6,177 bases of DNA, from positions 1 through 6,177 of the forward strand of contig JAASSH010000146.1 of NCBI GenBank assembly GCA_021767985.1. Direction: 5' to 3'. The position numbers were made by a program, and so were the translations under genes. Within the stretch, counting starts at the first letter, position 1. Every line of letters begins with the position of its first letter. Positions 1 through 5,786 of this stretch are shown here, piece by piece. Source of the DNA: Gammaproteobacteria bacterium (lineage in GTDB: Bacteria > Pseudomonadota > Gammaproteobacteria > GCA-001735895). The notes below the pieces were generated by a model. It was not told where the DNA came from, searched no databases, and worked only from the letters and a program-made list of their open reading frames with translations.

Positions 1-2057
1 CTGGACGAGGTTGCGCTACCGTGATGCGGGACTACCAGCAGGTCGGCTTCGAGCCTGGAACCGTGTTCGACCACCAGTCTCGTTTCACGCGAGATTTCGA
101 TGTCACCAGGCAGCAGTAGCCGGTGCCTGCCATCGATCAGTAGCACGCAGGATTGATTGTTGGTGCCGCGCCAGTCGCCTGCGCTCGGCAGGAAGCTAAA
201 ATCGACTCCGTCCCAGCGCCAGTCCGGGTAGTCGTGGCAGGAGCGTACCTGCCGCTCGAGCCCGAATCGGGACTGCAGTTCTCGCGGCGTACCCGTGAGC
301 AGCCGCGTTGTCGGCAGATCGCCGATTACCCGGTGCAGGCCCCCGCTATGGTCCTGATCGACGTGGCTAACGATAGCCAGGTCAGGCCAGGCGATCGCCC
401 GCGCGCGCATCGCCGGCAGCAAGCCCCAGTCGGCGGCACTGAAACCACCAGCCTTGCCCGGGCCAAAATCGTAAACCAGGCTGTGATGGCGCGTGCGCAA
501 CAGAATCGATGTTCCCATGCCGACATCGAACACGATCATCTCGAAGTCGCCCTGTTTCGGCCGCGCCGGCTGCCAGATCAGCAAACTCGACAAACCAACC
601 AGCATTACCGCACGTGCACCCAGGCTGACCGGCATCAGCAACCACGCGAGCATGGCCAACGCCAACAATACCAACGGTGCGGGCAGCGCGGCAGTCACCG
701 AGTCCATGCCGTTCGACAGCAGGAACTCGAGATAATCCAGCAAGGCTTGCAATACCTCGTCCGCCAGTACGAACAACGACCGGGCGAGGCCGAGGTCGAC
801 TAGCGCCAGCAGGCCGCCGAGCAGCACTGCCGGCAGCACGATAAAGCTGATCACCGGTATCGCAACAAGGTTTGCCGGCAATCCGGCTGGATTGAACTGC
901 TCGAAAATCAACAGCCCCAGCGGCGCAAACAGCAATGAGAAACCGCATTGCAGCATCAGTAACTGCTGCCAGCCGCGCATTCGTTGCGGCAATCTGAACT
1001 GCACGAAAGCGATTACCAGCAGGGCGCAGCTGCTCAGCCAGAACGAAGTCGAGCCCACCGAACGCGGGTCCAGCAACAGTATAATCGCCACCGCGAGGGT
1101 CAGCGACTGCAGCAAATTGATCCGATTGCCGCACAATAGTGCCAGCGTCACGACGATCAGCATCACCAGCGCACGCACCGTTGGCAGGCTGAAACCGGCT
1201 AACGCCGCGTAGATCGAGGCGGCCAGAATCGCCATTACCGCGGCCATTTGCAGCCGGCTCAAACCGCGGTAGTAGAATCCGGGTCGCCAGCAATAACGAC
1301 CGAGCGCGAACATCACCAGCGCTACCATTCCGACGTGCAGCCCTGATATGGCGAGCAAATGCGCGGTACCGGTGGATTGCAGCAGGTTTCTGTCGGCGAG
1401 CGTGATATCGCCGCGAAATCCGAGCAGCAGCGCCTTGATCAGGCCGGCATGACTGCAACCGTGGCAGTGTTCGTCTACTGCCAAGGCCAGGCGCGAGCGC
1501 CAGTAGGAGACGCCAGCTCGACTCGCGGCCTGGAGTCGGACGTTAGACGGCGAATCGCGAATATAGCCGACCGCGTCTATGCCGCGGGTAAACTGCCAGG
1601 CTTCGAAATCGAAACCGCCCGGATTGAGCAGGCCGCGCGGCTGCCGCAACTTGACCTGGAAACGCCACCTCTCCCCGGCCCGCGGTAACACCTCGTTCTG
1701 GTACCAGCTCAACCGCAGCAGGCGCGGCATGGCGCCCGGGTAACGGTCGATTTCGAGATTTTTGAGGTATAGCCGGATGCGTTCGGGCTGAACCTCGGGC
1801 AGATCGGCCACCACGCCGCTGACGATGGTCACCCGAAAATCATGATTCTCGACCAAACGGTGATCGAGGTGATGGTGAAACAGCGCGGCGCTCCACAGAT
1901 ACGCCGCGGCGGCGAGCAGCAGGAAGCGGTAGCCGGGACAGTAAAAACACAACAGCAGGGGTATCGGCGCGAACGCCGACCAGAATCGATCCGGTAGTTC
2001 ATTGCCGTAAAACGCCGACAACGAGCCCAGCAATATGGCAACTGCCAATTGGGGCAT
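1..2057 (-). CDS. comEC: ComEC/Rec2 DNA-uptake channel protein (3' end cut by window edge)
   Basis: ComEC is the inner-membrane channel that admits single-stranded DNA during natural transformation. I translated this frame by hand: 685 uninterrupted codons, with no stop before the window edge. Residues 1-60 are hydrophobic. An N-terminal DUF4131-like soluble region carries the family motif RGLLNPGGFDFEAW (141-154). The Competence domain has TAHLLAISGLHVG (231-243), DPRSVGSTSFWLSS (330-343) and several hydrophobic segments to about 497. A metallo-beta-lactamase domain follows: DVGMG (511-515), SHVDQDHSGG (564-573, ligands H565, D567, D569, H570), SCVLLIDG (636-643), LLLPGDIE (647-654) and VPHHGSATSS (676-685). 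Relatives are about 750-800 residues, so roughly 60-100 are missing. The ATG start is supported by AGGGA at 2066-2062, four bases upstream. The usual DVGQG reads DVGMG. It is transcribed divergently from the DUF2062 gene. Confidence 0.95.
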   Translation of the reverse strand, partial: MPQLAVAILLGSLSAFYGNELPDRFWSAFAPIPLLLCFYCPGYRFLLLAAAAYLWSAALFHHHLDHRLVENHDFRVTIVSGVVADLPEVQPERIRLYLKNLEIDRYPGAMPRLLRLSWYQNEVLPRAGERWRFQVKLRQPRGLLNPGGFDFEAWQFTRGIDAVGYIRDSPSNVRLQAASRAGVSYWRSRLALAVDEHCHGCSHAGLIKALLLGFRGDITLADRNLLQSTGTAHLLAISGLHVGMVALVMFALGRYCWRPGFYYRGLSRLQMAAVMAILAASIYAALAGFSLPTVRALVMLIVVTLALLCGNRINLLQSLTLAVAIILLLDPRSVGSTSFWLSSCALLVIAFVQFRLPQRMRGWQQLLMLQCGFSLLFAPLGLLIFEQFNPAGLPANLVAIPVISFIVLPAVLLGGLLALVDLGLARSLFVLADEVLQALLDYLEFLLSNGMDSVTAALPAPLVLLALAMLAWLLMPVSLGARAVMLVGLSSLLIWQPARPKQGDFEMIVFDVGMGTSILLRTRHHSLVYDFGPGKAGGFSAADWGLLPAMRARAIAWPDLAIVSHVDQDHSGGLHRVIGDLPTTRLLTGTPRELQSRFGLERQVRSCHDYPDWRWDGVDFSFLPSAGDWRGTNNQSCVLLIDGRHRLLLPGDIEISRETRLVVEHGSRLEADLLVVPHHGSATSS
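1979..1996. repeat. Near-identical 18-base copy of the 5751-5768 dyad sequence
   Basis: ACCAGAATCGATCCGGTA here, inside the 5' part of comEC, differs from ACCAGAATCGATCTGGTA at 5751-5768 by a single base. The ten-base core CAGAATCGAT also occurs at 501-510. It may be a binding site or coincidence. Confidence 0.3.
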
Positions 2058-2098
2058 GCGGTCCCTGCCCTTTATTCCATGTTATGTGATCCAACCCT

Positions 2099-2127
2099 TT
2101 GCAGATTATTGAATATCTGTCGATAAT
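2099..2127 (+). promoter_or_regulatory. Candidate sigma70 promoter for the DUF2062 gene
   Basis: TTGCAG (2099-2104) and GATAAT (2122-2127, five of six matches) are separated by an ideal 17 bases. The predicted transcription start, near 2134, is only about three bases before the ATG at 2137. If this promoter is real, the mRNA would be leaderless or nearly so, which fits the absence of any purine-rich ribosome site before that ATG. Confidence 0.4.
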
Positions 2128-2131
2128 ACAA
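2105..2131 (-). promoter_or_regulatory. Candidate comEC promoter
   Basis: On the minus strand a TTGTAT -35-like hexamer (2131-2126) lies 15 bases before AATAAT (2110-2105, five of six matches to the -10 consensus). Transcription would begin near 2098, giving a leader of about 40 bases with the AGGGA ribosome site. The -35 matches at only three of six positions and the spacing is short, so this is weak. It overlaps the opposing candidate promoter for the DUF2062 gene. Confidence 0.25.
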
Positions 2132-2136
2132 CGATC

Positions 2137-2682
2137 ATGGCAAGGAAATTTCTCAGGAAATTACTGCCGCATCCTGACGTCGTCACGAAGAACCGCTGGA
2201 TCAAGCTCCTTGGCCCGCGGCTGCAGGATCCGTCATTGTGGCATATCAATCGTCGCTCGTTTCCCCTGGCGGTGGCGCTCGGGATATTTTGCGCATTTAT
2301 CCCGGTCCCGTTCCAAATGCTGCTGGCCGCGGTGGTCGCGATCTGGTGGCGGGTCAATATACTGGTGGCGGTACCAATGGTATGGATCAGCAACCCGTTC
2401 ACCATGGGCCCGATGTATTACTTCTGTTACCTGCTGGGCGCGAAAATGCTCGGCCTCGAACCCGGGAGATTCCACTTCGAACTGACTTTCGACTGGCTGC
2501 TCAGCGGTCTGGCGGCAATCTGGGAACCCTTTCTGCTGGGATGTTTCACCGTGGGCCTGATCACGTCGGTCGCGTCATTCGTGCTGGTTCGCATTCTCTG
2601 GCATTTGCATATCCTGAGCCATATCAAGGCGCGCGCGAGGCGGATCCACAACCGCCATCGTCATGCCGCCCAGAAACGGTGA
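2137..2682 (+). CDS. DUF2062 family inner-membrane protein
   Basis: The product is a 181-residue membrane protein of the DUF2062 (COG3216) family, whose function is not established. Family hallmarks are visible: a basic N-terminus, NRRS (38-41), the IPVPFQMLLA turn (55-64), RVNI (72-75) and WISNPFTMGPMYY (83-95). Hydrophobic stretches at about 43-70, 75-103 and 130-158 suggest three membrane segments, and the tail (164-181) is rich in Arg, Lys and His. Length is normal for the family. The ATG at 2137 is the only reasonable start because an in-frame stop (TGA, 2110-2112) lies just upstream. No Shine-Dalgarno sequence precedes it. The stop codon overlaps the GTG start of the next gene, implying translational coupling. 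I recall DUF2062 genes near comEC and lol genes in other gammaproteobacteria, but a physical link has not been shown. Confidence 0.9.
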   Translation: MARKFLRKLLPHPDVVTKNRWIKLLGPRLQDPSLWHINRRSFPLAVALGIFCAFIPVPFQMLLAAVVAIWWRVNILVAVPMVWISNPFTMGPMYYFCYLLGAKMLGLEPGRFHFELTFDWLLSGLAAIWEPFLLGCFTVGLITSVASFVLVRILWHLHILSHIKARARRIHNRHRHAAQKR

Positions 2683-3290
2683 ATCTTCTACTGGTCATTC
2701 TGATAACCGCAACCAGTGTCATTCTGGGCACCGGGCTTTGCTTTTTCCTGATATACAAGGCGCGGGAAGTCGACTCCACGATTTGGATGCTGGAGCATGT
2801 TATCTGCCCCGTCATGCGCATCATCGTGTTGTTGATCGTCGTCAGCCAGATTTACCCCGCGATCGACGAAAACTCCACCAGCCTCGATTTCTGGCGCATT
2901 CTCGGCCAGCAGGGACAGTTCAGCGACATCGTCAATATCCTGTTCTTGGCCGGCCTGGCCCTGTCGTTCATCCCGTTACTCAATCACCCGGTGTTTGCCC
3001 TGCCCGTGCAAAGCATCCTCACCATCGCGCTGGTGTTTCACTGGCAATACCTGGGCACTATTCCCTCGCTGGTGCTGTTCCCCTCGAGCGCGACGATTCT
3101 CATGATCGTTGTCTACATGGCAATGGCTTACTTTGTTACGCGCGAGGCGAGTATCCCGCTCTCGAGATGGTTAGACCGCAGGCTGGTTGTCAGCGGCAGC
3201 ATTCGCCTGGTCTCGGACGCCCTGTACATGACGCTGCAAATCCCGGTAATGCTGATCTACTGCAGTTTTTTAAAGAGCCAGCTGGCTTAG
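2679..3290 (+). CDS. Polytopic membrane protein of unknown function
   Basis: I do not recognise this 203-residue protein. It starts at a GTG that shares GTGA with the stop of the DUF2062 gene. The frame stays open well upstream of this GTG, but that part shadows the DUF2062 gene and encodes non-membrane, low-quality sequence. From the GTG the product is clearly hydrophobic, with likely membrane segments at about 2-26, 37-60, 83-104, 107-121, 136-154 and 180-197. A polar loop (61-82) contains PAIDENSTSLDFW, and a basic loop TREASIPLSRWLDRR lies at 154-168. No nucleotide-binding, catalytic or metal motif stands out. Upstream of the GTG there is only weak purine content, so translation probably depends on coupling. 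It ends 35 bases before the convergent end of lolD. That it is a real gene is fairly sure; its function is unknown. Confidence 0.8.
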   Translation: MNLLLVILITATSVILGTGLCFFLIYKAREVDSTIWMLEHVICPVMRIIVLLIVVSQIYPAIDENSTSLDFWRILGQQGQFSDIVNILFLAGLALSFIPLLNHPVFALPVQSILTIALVFHWQYLGTIPSLVLFPSSATILMIVVYMAMAYFVTREASIPLSRWLDRRLVVSGSIRLVSDALYMTLQIPVMLIYCSFLKSQLA

Positions 3291-3325
3291 TCCACCGGCT
3301 CGCCTCGTGGGGGTAAACTTCGCCT

Positions 3326-4009
3326 TCAGGACTCCGGGGTCAGAACGCCGTCGAGCATGTGCCAGCGATGCTGCATGCGTGCGGCGATGCCCAGATCATG
3401 GGTCACGACCACCAGCGCGACACCGAGCTCGCGGTTAAGATCGAGCATCAGTTCCAGCATCTGTCCCGCCGTTTGCTGATCCAGGTTGCCGGTGGGTTCG
3501 TCCGCCAGCAGGCAACTCGGCCGGGTTACGAGGGCTCGCGCAAGGGCCACGCGCTGGCGTTCTCCCCCGGAGAGTTCTCCCGGTTTGTGGTCGGCCCGCT
3601 GCTGCAGTCCTATTTTGCCGAGCCAGTCCTGCGCTTCGGCGTAGGCTTCGTTTTTCGAACTGCGCCGGATCAGCAGCGGCATGGCAATATTTTCCAGCGC
3701 GCTGAATTCGGGCAACAAATGATGAAACTGGTAGATAAAACCCAGGTGGCGATTGCGCAGCCTGCCGAGATTGGCCTCGGACAGGCTTGCCAGCGAACTG
3801 CCCGCGACCCTGATTTCGCCGCCAGTGACATGATCGAGACCGCCGAGCAAATGCATCAGGGTCGATTTTCCAGCGCCCGAAGCGCCGAGTATGGCGTGGC
3901 TTTCACCGTTGCCGACACTGAAATCGACGCCCTTGAGCACCTCGACATCGAGTTTACCCTGGCGAAATACCTTGGTTACCGCGCTGGCTTCGACTACGGC
4001 TGCCGACAT
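3326..4009 (-). CDS. lolD: LolD, ATPase of the lipoprotein-releasing ABC transporter
   Basis: LolD is the cytoplasmic ATPase that powers release of outer-membrane lipoproteins from the inner membrane to LolA. All ABC motifs are intact in 227 residues, the usual length: Walker A GASGAGKST (42-50), Q-loop Gln94 in IYQFHHLLPEFSALENIAMP (92-111), signature LSGGERQ (146-152), Walker B CLLADE (166-171) with catalytic Glu171, D-loop GNLD (174-177) and switch His204. The HHLLPEFSALEN stretch and overall sequence fit LolD better than other MacB-type ATPases. The gene starts 12 bases after the lolC stop, with a strong GGGAGG site (4019-4014) four bases before the ATG, so the two genes are an operon. 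No U-tract hairpin is evident in the 35 bases after its stop. Confidence 0.96.
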   Translation of the reverse strand: MSAAVVEASAVTKVFRQGKLDVEVLKGVDFSVGNGESHAILGASGAGKSTLMHLLGGLDHVTGGEIRVAGSSLASLSEANLGRLRNRHLGFIYQFHHLLPEFSALENIAMPLLIRRSSKNEAYAEAQDWLGKIGLQQRADHKPGELSGGERQRVALARALVTRPSCLLADEPTGNLDQQTAGQMLELMLDLNRELGVALVVVTHDLGIAARMQHRWHMLDGVLTPES

Positions 4010-4021
4010 GGCGCCTCCCGT

Positions 4022-5269
4022 TTACTCATAACTCAAGGCTTCGGCAGGCCGGGTTTTCGATGCCCGCAGTGCCGGGTAAAGCGTCGCGACCACCGAAACG
4101 CCAAACGACAGCAGCGTGATCTTGATGATATCCGACTGCTTCATTTCCGATGGCAGATCGGTAATCGGGTAGACGCCTCGCGGCAGGAACTGGGTTTGAA
4201 AGAATTGCTCGAGTGCGGGCACGATAACGTCGATGTGTGATGCCACCACGACACCGCTGACCAACCCGAACAGGGTTCCGATCAGGCCGATCAGCGTGCC
4301 CTGTACCATGAATACCCACATGATCGAAAGCGGCGACATGCCCAGGGTTCGTAAGATTGCGATGTCTGCCTGCTTGTCGGTTACCACCATCACCAGGGTC
4401 GAAACGATATTAAAGGCGGCTACCGCCACGATCAGCGACAGAATGATGAACATCACGGTTTTCTCCGTGCGCACCGCCTTGAAGTAATTGCTATGGCGCA
4501 GGGTCCAGTCTGACACCCAGTATTTCAGGTCGAGTTGCTGCTTGAGATCGTGGCGCACCAGCGGCGCCATGTCGAGATCTTGCAGCTTCAGGCGAATGCC
4601 GTTGACACCGCCGTCGAGCCGAAACAGCTTGCTGGCGTCCTGGTAATGTATCAGCGCGCTGCTGCGGTCATACTCGTAAACGCCTATTTCAAAAATACCG
4701 ACGACTTCGAAACGCCGCAGGCGCGGCAGAAAACCCATCGGGGACGCGGTCGCCTGCGGGGTCACCATGGTAACCCGGTCACCGGGAACGACGTCGAGCG
4801 AGTTGGCCAGCCCGCTGCCGAGCACGATACCGTACTCGCCTGCGACCAGGTCGCCGAGCGCACCGAACTCCATGTTCTGATTAATTTCCGAGACTTCGTC
4901 TTCGTGTTGCGGATCGATACCGCGTATCAGGGCGCCGCTGACCGAAGACAGATTCGAAATCATCGCTTCGGCCTCGATATAAGGCGCACCGCCGATGACT
5001 TCCGGATGCTGCAGCGATTCCTCGCGCAGCGCCTGCCATTCCTGAACGGGACCCCGGAAACTGGATACCGTCACGTGCGAAACCATCCCCAGAATTCGCC
5101 CGCGCAGTTCGTTTTCGAATCCGTTCATTACCGACAGCACCACGATCAGCGCCATGACGCCGAGCGCAATGCCAAACATCGAGATCAGCGAAATAAAGGA
5201 AATAAAGTGGTTGCGCCGTTTGGCCCGCGTGTAGCGTAAGCCGACGAAAATTTCGAGCGGAAAATTCAT
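4022..5269 (-). CDS. lolC: LolC/LolE-type permease of the lipoprotein-releasing transporter
   Basis: This is the inner-membrane permease that, with LolD, extracts lipoproteins and hands them to LolA. The 415-residue product matches the family length (about 410-415). Membrane segments lie at about 24-48, 272-296, 315-346 and 381-402, around a large periplasmic domain (50-270). The segment ASPMGFLPRLRRF (175-187) corresponds to the LolA-binding hook of LolC, which LolE lacks. EKTVMF, IVAVAAFNIVSTLVMVVTDK and the cytoplasmic coupling segment ADIAILRTLGMSP (301-313) are family signatures. I chose the ATG at 5269 because MNFPLEIFVGLRY is the typical N-terminus. A GTG at 5332 would add 21 atypical residues and run into the divergent promoter. 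No good Shine-Dalgarno sequence precedes the ATG. The lolD gene follows directly and no lolE is visible, so this could be a single LolF-like permease working as a homodimer. Confidence 0.93.
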   Translation of the reverse strand: MNFPLEIFVGLRYTRAKRRNHFISFISLISMFGIALGVMALIVVLSVMNGFENELRGRILGMVSHVTVSSFRGPVQEWQALREESLQHPEVIGGAPYIEAEAMISNLSSVSGALIRGIDPQHEDEVSEINQNMEFGALGDLVAGEYGIVLGSGLANSLDVVPGDRVTMVTPQATASPMGFLPRLRRFEVVGIFEIGVYEYDRSSALIHYQDASKLFRLDGGVNGIRLKLQDLDMAPLVRHDLKQQLDLKYWVSDWTLRHSNYFKAVRTEKTVMFIILSLIVAVAAFNIVSTLVMVVTDKQADIAILRTLGMSPLSIMWVFMVQGTLIGLIGTLFGLVSGVVVASHIDVIVPALEQFFQTQFLPRGVYPITDLPSEMKQSDIIKITLLSFGVSVVATLYPALRASKTRPAEALSYE

Positions 5270-5332
5270 GCGGCGGATTAAACCATGAATAAGGGTCGCC
5301 CACCACCACGCTGGCTGCGAATTGCCGCACAC

Positions 5333-5360
5333 TTGTCACATCACTAGGGCGTGCTATAGT
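5333..5360 (+). promoter_or_regulatory. Strong sigma70-type promoter for the right-hand plus-strand genes
   Basis: TTGTCA (5333-5338, five of six consensus bases) and TATAGT (5355-5360, five of six) are separated by 16 bases, and a TGC just before the -10 makes it an extended -10. Transcription should start near 5367. This leaves about 25 bases of leader before the ATG at 5392 but almost none before the ATG at 5371, so it favours the downstream start. Confidence 0.6.
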
Positions 5361-5391
5361 TACATTCATTATGTCAAGAGAATCGAAAAGC

Positions 5392-5688
5392 ATGCGCACA
5401 GGACTCTATTTTATCCTCCTGGGATGCAGTTTGATGCTGCAACCCGCGAGCGCCGGCGATAACCTGGTTATTCCGGGTCACGTTGCGACAATGGACACCC
5501 AGATGATGCCGCAGCGCGGTATCAGCATGGACGACGTGCTGAGCGAATTCGGTGAGCCCGACGAACGCTTTGGCCCGGTTGGCGAGCCCCCGATTAGCGA
5601 ATGGGTTTACGGCTCCTTCAGGGTATACTTCGAGCACAACCTGGTGTTGCACAGCATCGATTTGACGACCCTGATAATGCCGCAATAG
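5392..5688 (+). CDS. Small exported protein, possibly with a BamE/SmpA-like fold
   Basis: This 98-residue protein has an N-terminal signal sequence: MR, a hydrophobic core (about 5-17) and a likely cleavage site after ASA (19-21), giving a mature periplasmic protein of about 77 residues. The core reads RGISMDDVLSEFGEP (42-56), then PVGEPPISEWVYGSFRVYFE (62-81) and LVLHSI (84-89). The pattern 'G-M-x-x-x-x-V-x-x-x-x-G-x-P ... W-x-Y ... F ... V' resembles small BamE/SmpA-type domains, but that is inference from pattern only and the function is unknown. An in-frame ATG at 5371 would add seven residues (MSRESKS). I prefer 5392 because it leaves room for a leader after the predicted transcription start and has AAGAG upstream (5376-5380), though spaced 11 bases away. 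LLGC at 9-12 faintly resembles a lipobox. It is probably co-transcribed with the rhodanese gene. Confidence 0.8.
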   Translation: MRTGLYFILLGCSLMLQPASAGDNLVIPGHVATMDTQMMPQRGISMDDVLSEFGEPDERFGPVGEPPISEWVYGSFRVYFEHNLVLHSIDLTTLIMPQ

Positions 5689-5710
5689 CAGCACGTACGG
5701 CACCAGAACC

Positions 5711-5740
5711 AAATAATAAATAAACGGTCCAAAAGGACCG
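5711..5740 (-). terminator. Hairpin with U-rich tail oriented toward minus-strand transcripts
   Basis: CGGTCC (5725-5730) and GGACCG (5735-5740) form a perfect six-base-pair stem with a four-base loop. On the minus strand the stem is followed by UUUAUUUAUUAUUU (5724-5711), the layout of an intrinsic terminator. On the plus strand the bases after the stem are CGTAATC, so it would not terminate there. No minus-strand gene feeding into it is visible in the window. It may block antisense transcription toward lolC, or simply be a structure in the plus-strand mRNA. Confidence 0.4.
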
Positions 5741-5749
5741 CGTAATCGC

Positions 5750-5768
5750 TACCAGAATCGATCTGGTA
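5750..5768 (+). promoter_or_regulatory. Dyad before the rhodanese gene: possible operator or leader hairpin
   Basis: TACCAGA (5750-5756) and TCTGGTA (5762-5768) are perfect inverted arms of seven bases around ATCGA. The right arm overlaps TGGTATAAC, an extended -10-like sequence (TATAAC at 5767-5772), and ends six bases before the GGAG ribosome site. It could be a repressor site over a weak internal promoter, or an mRNA hairpin affecting access to the ribosome site. No -35 hexamer is recognisable. Confidence 0.35.
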
Positions 5769-5786
5769 TAACCGGAGTTGGCAGTA

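Noticed and set aside
153..803. Plus-strand open frame of 216 codons
   Set aside because: It is antisense to the ComEC metallo-beta-lactamase domain, and its Gln/Arg-rich translation has no recognisable features.
382..1458. Long minus-strand open frame (358 codons) inside comEC
   Set aside because: It is a different frame from the one encoding all ComEC motifs. Its translation is Arg/Ala/Gly-rich with no domain pattern, as expected for a shadow in GC-rich DNA.
2238..2678. Upstream extension of the 203-residue membrane protein
   Set aside because: This part overlaps the well-supported DUF2062 gene in another frame and is not membrane-like. The GTG at 2679 gives a clean hydrophobic N-terminus and a typical GTGA overlap.
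2663..3316. Plus-strand open frame of 217 codons overlapping the membrane protein
   Set aside because: Its composition is rich in Arg, His and Pro with no hydrophobic segments, while the alternative frame encodes a coherent membrane protein.
3291..3325. Possible bidirectional terminator between the membrane gene and lolD
   Set aside because: Only a weak CCAC/GTGG pairing is present, with no U-tract on either strand.
3359..4240. Plus-strand open frame of 293 codons
   Set aside because: It is antisense to lolD and the lolC 3' end, both of which have complete family motifs.
4535..5239. Plus-strand open frame of 234 codons
   Set aside because: It is antisense to lolC, with no start context or domain signature.
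5278..5286. Two-codon upstream reading frame (ATG GTT TAA) before lolC
   Set aside because: It is so short that chance explains it, and it has no ribosome site.
5270..5332. Longer lolC starting at GTG 5332
   Set aside because: The added 21 residues are unlike LolC N-termini, there is no ribosome site, and the extension enters the plus-strand promoter.
4881..5399. Minus-strand open frame of 172 codons
   Set aside because: It overlaps lolC in a different frame and spans the divergent promoter; the lolC frame is strongly supported.
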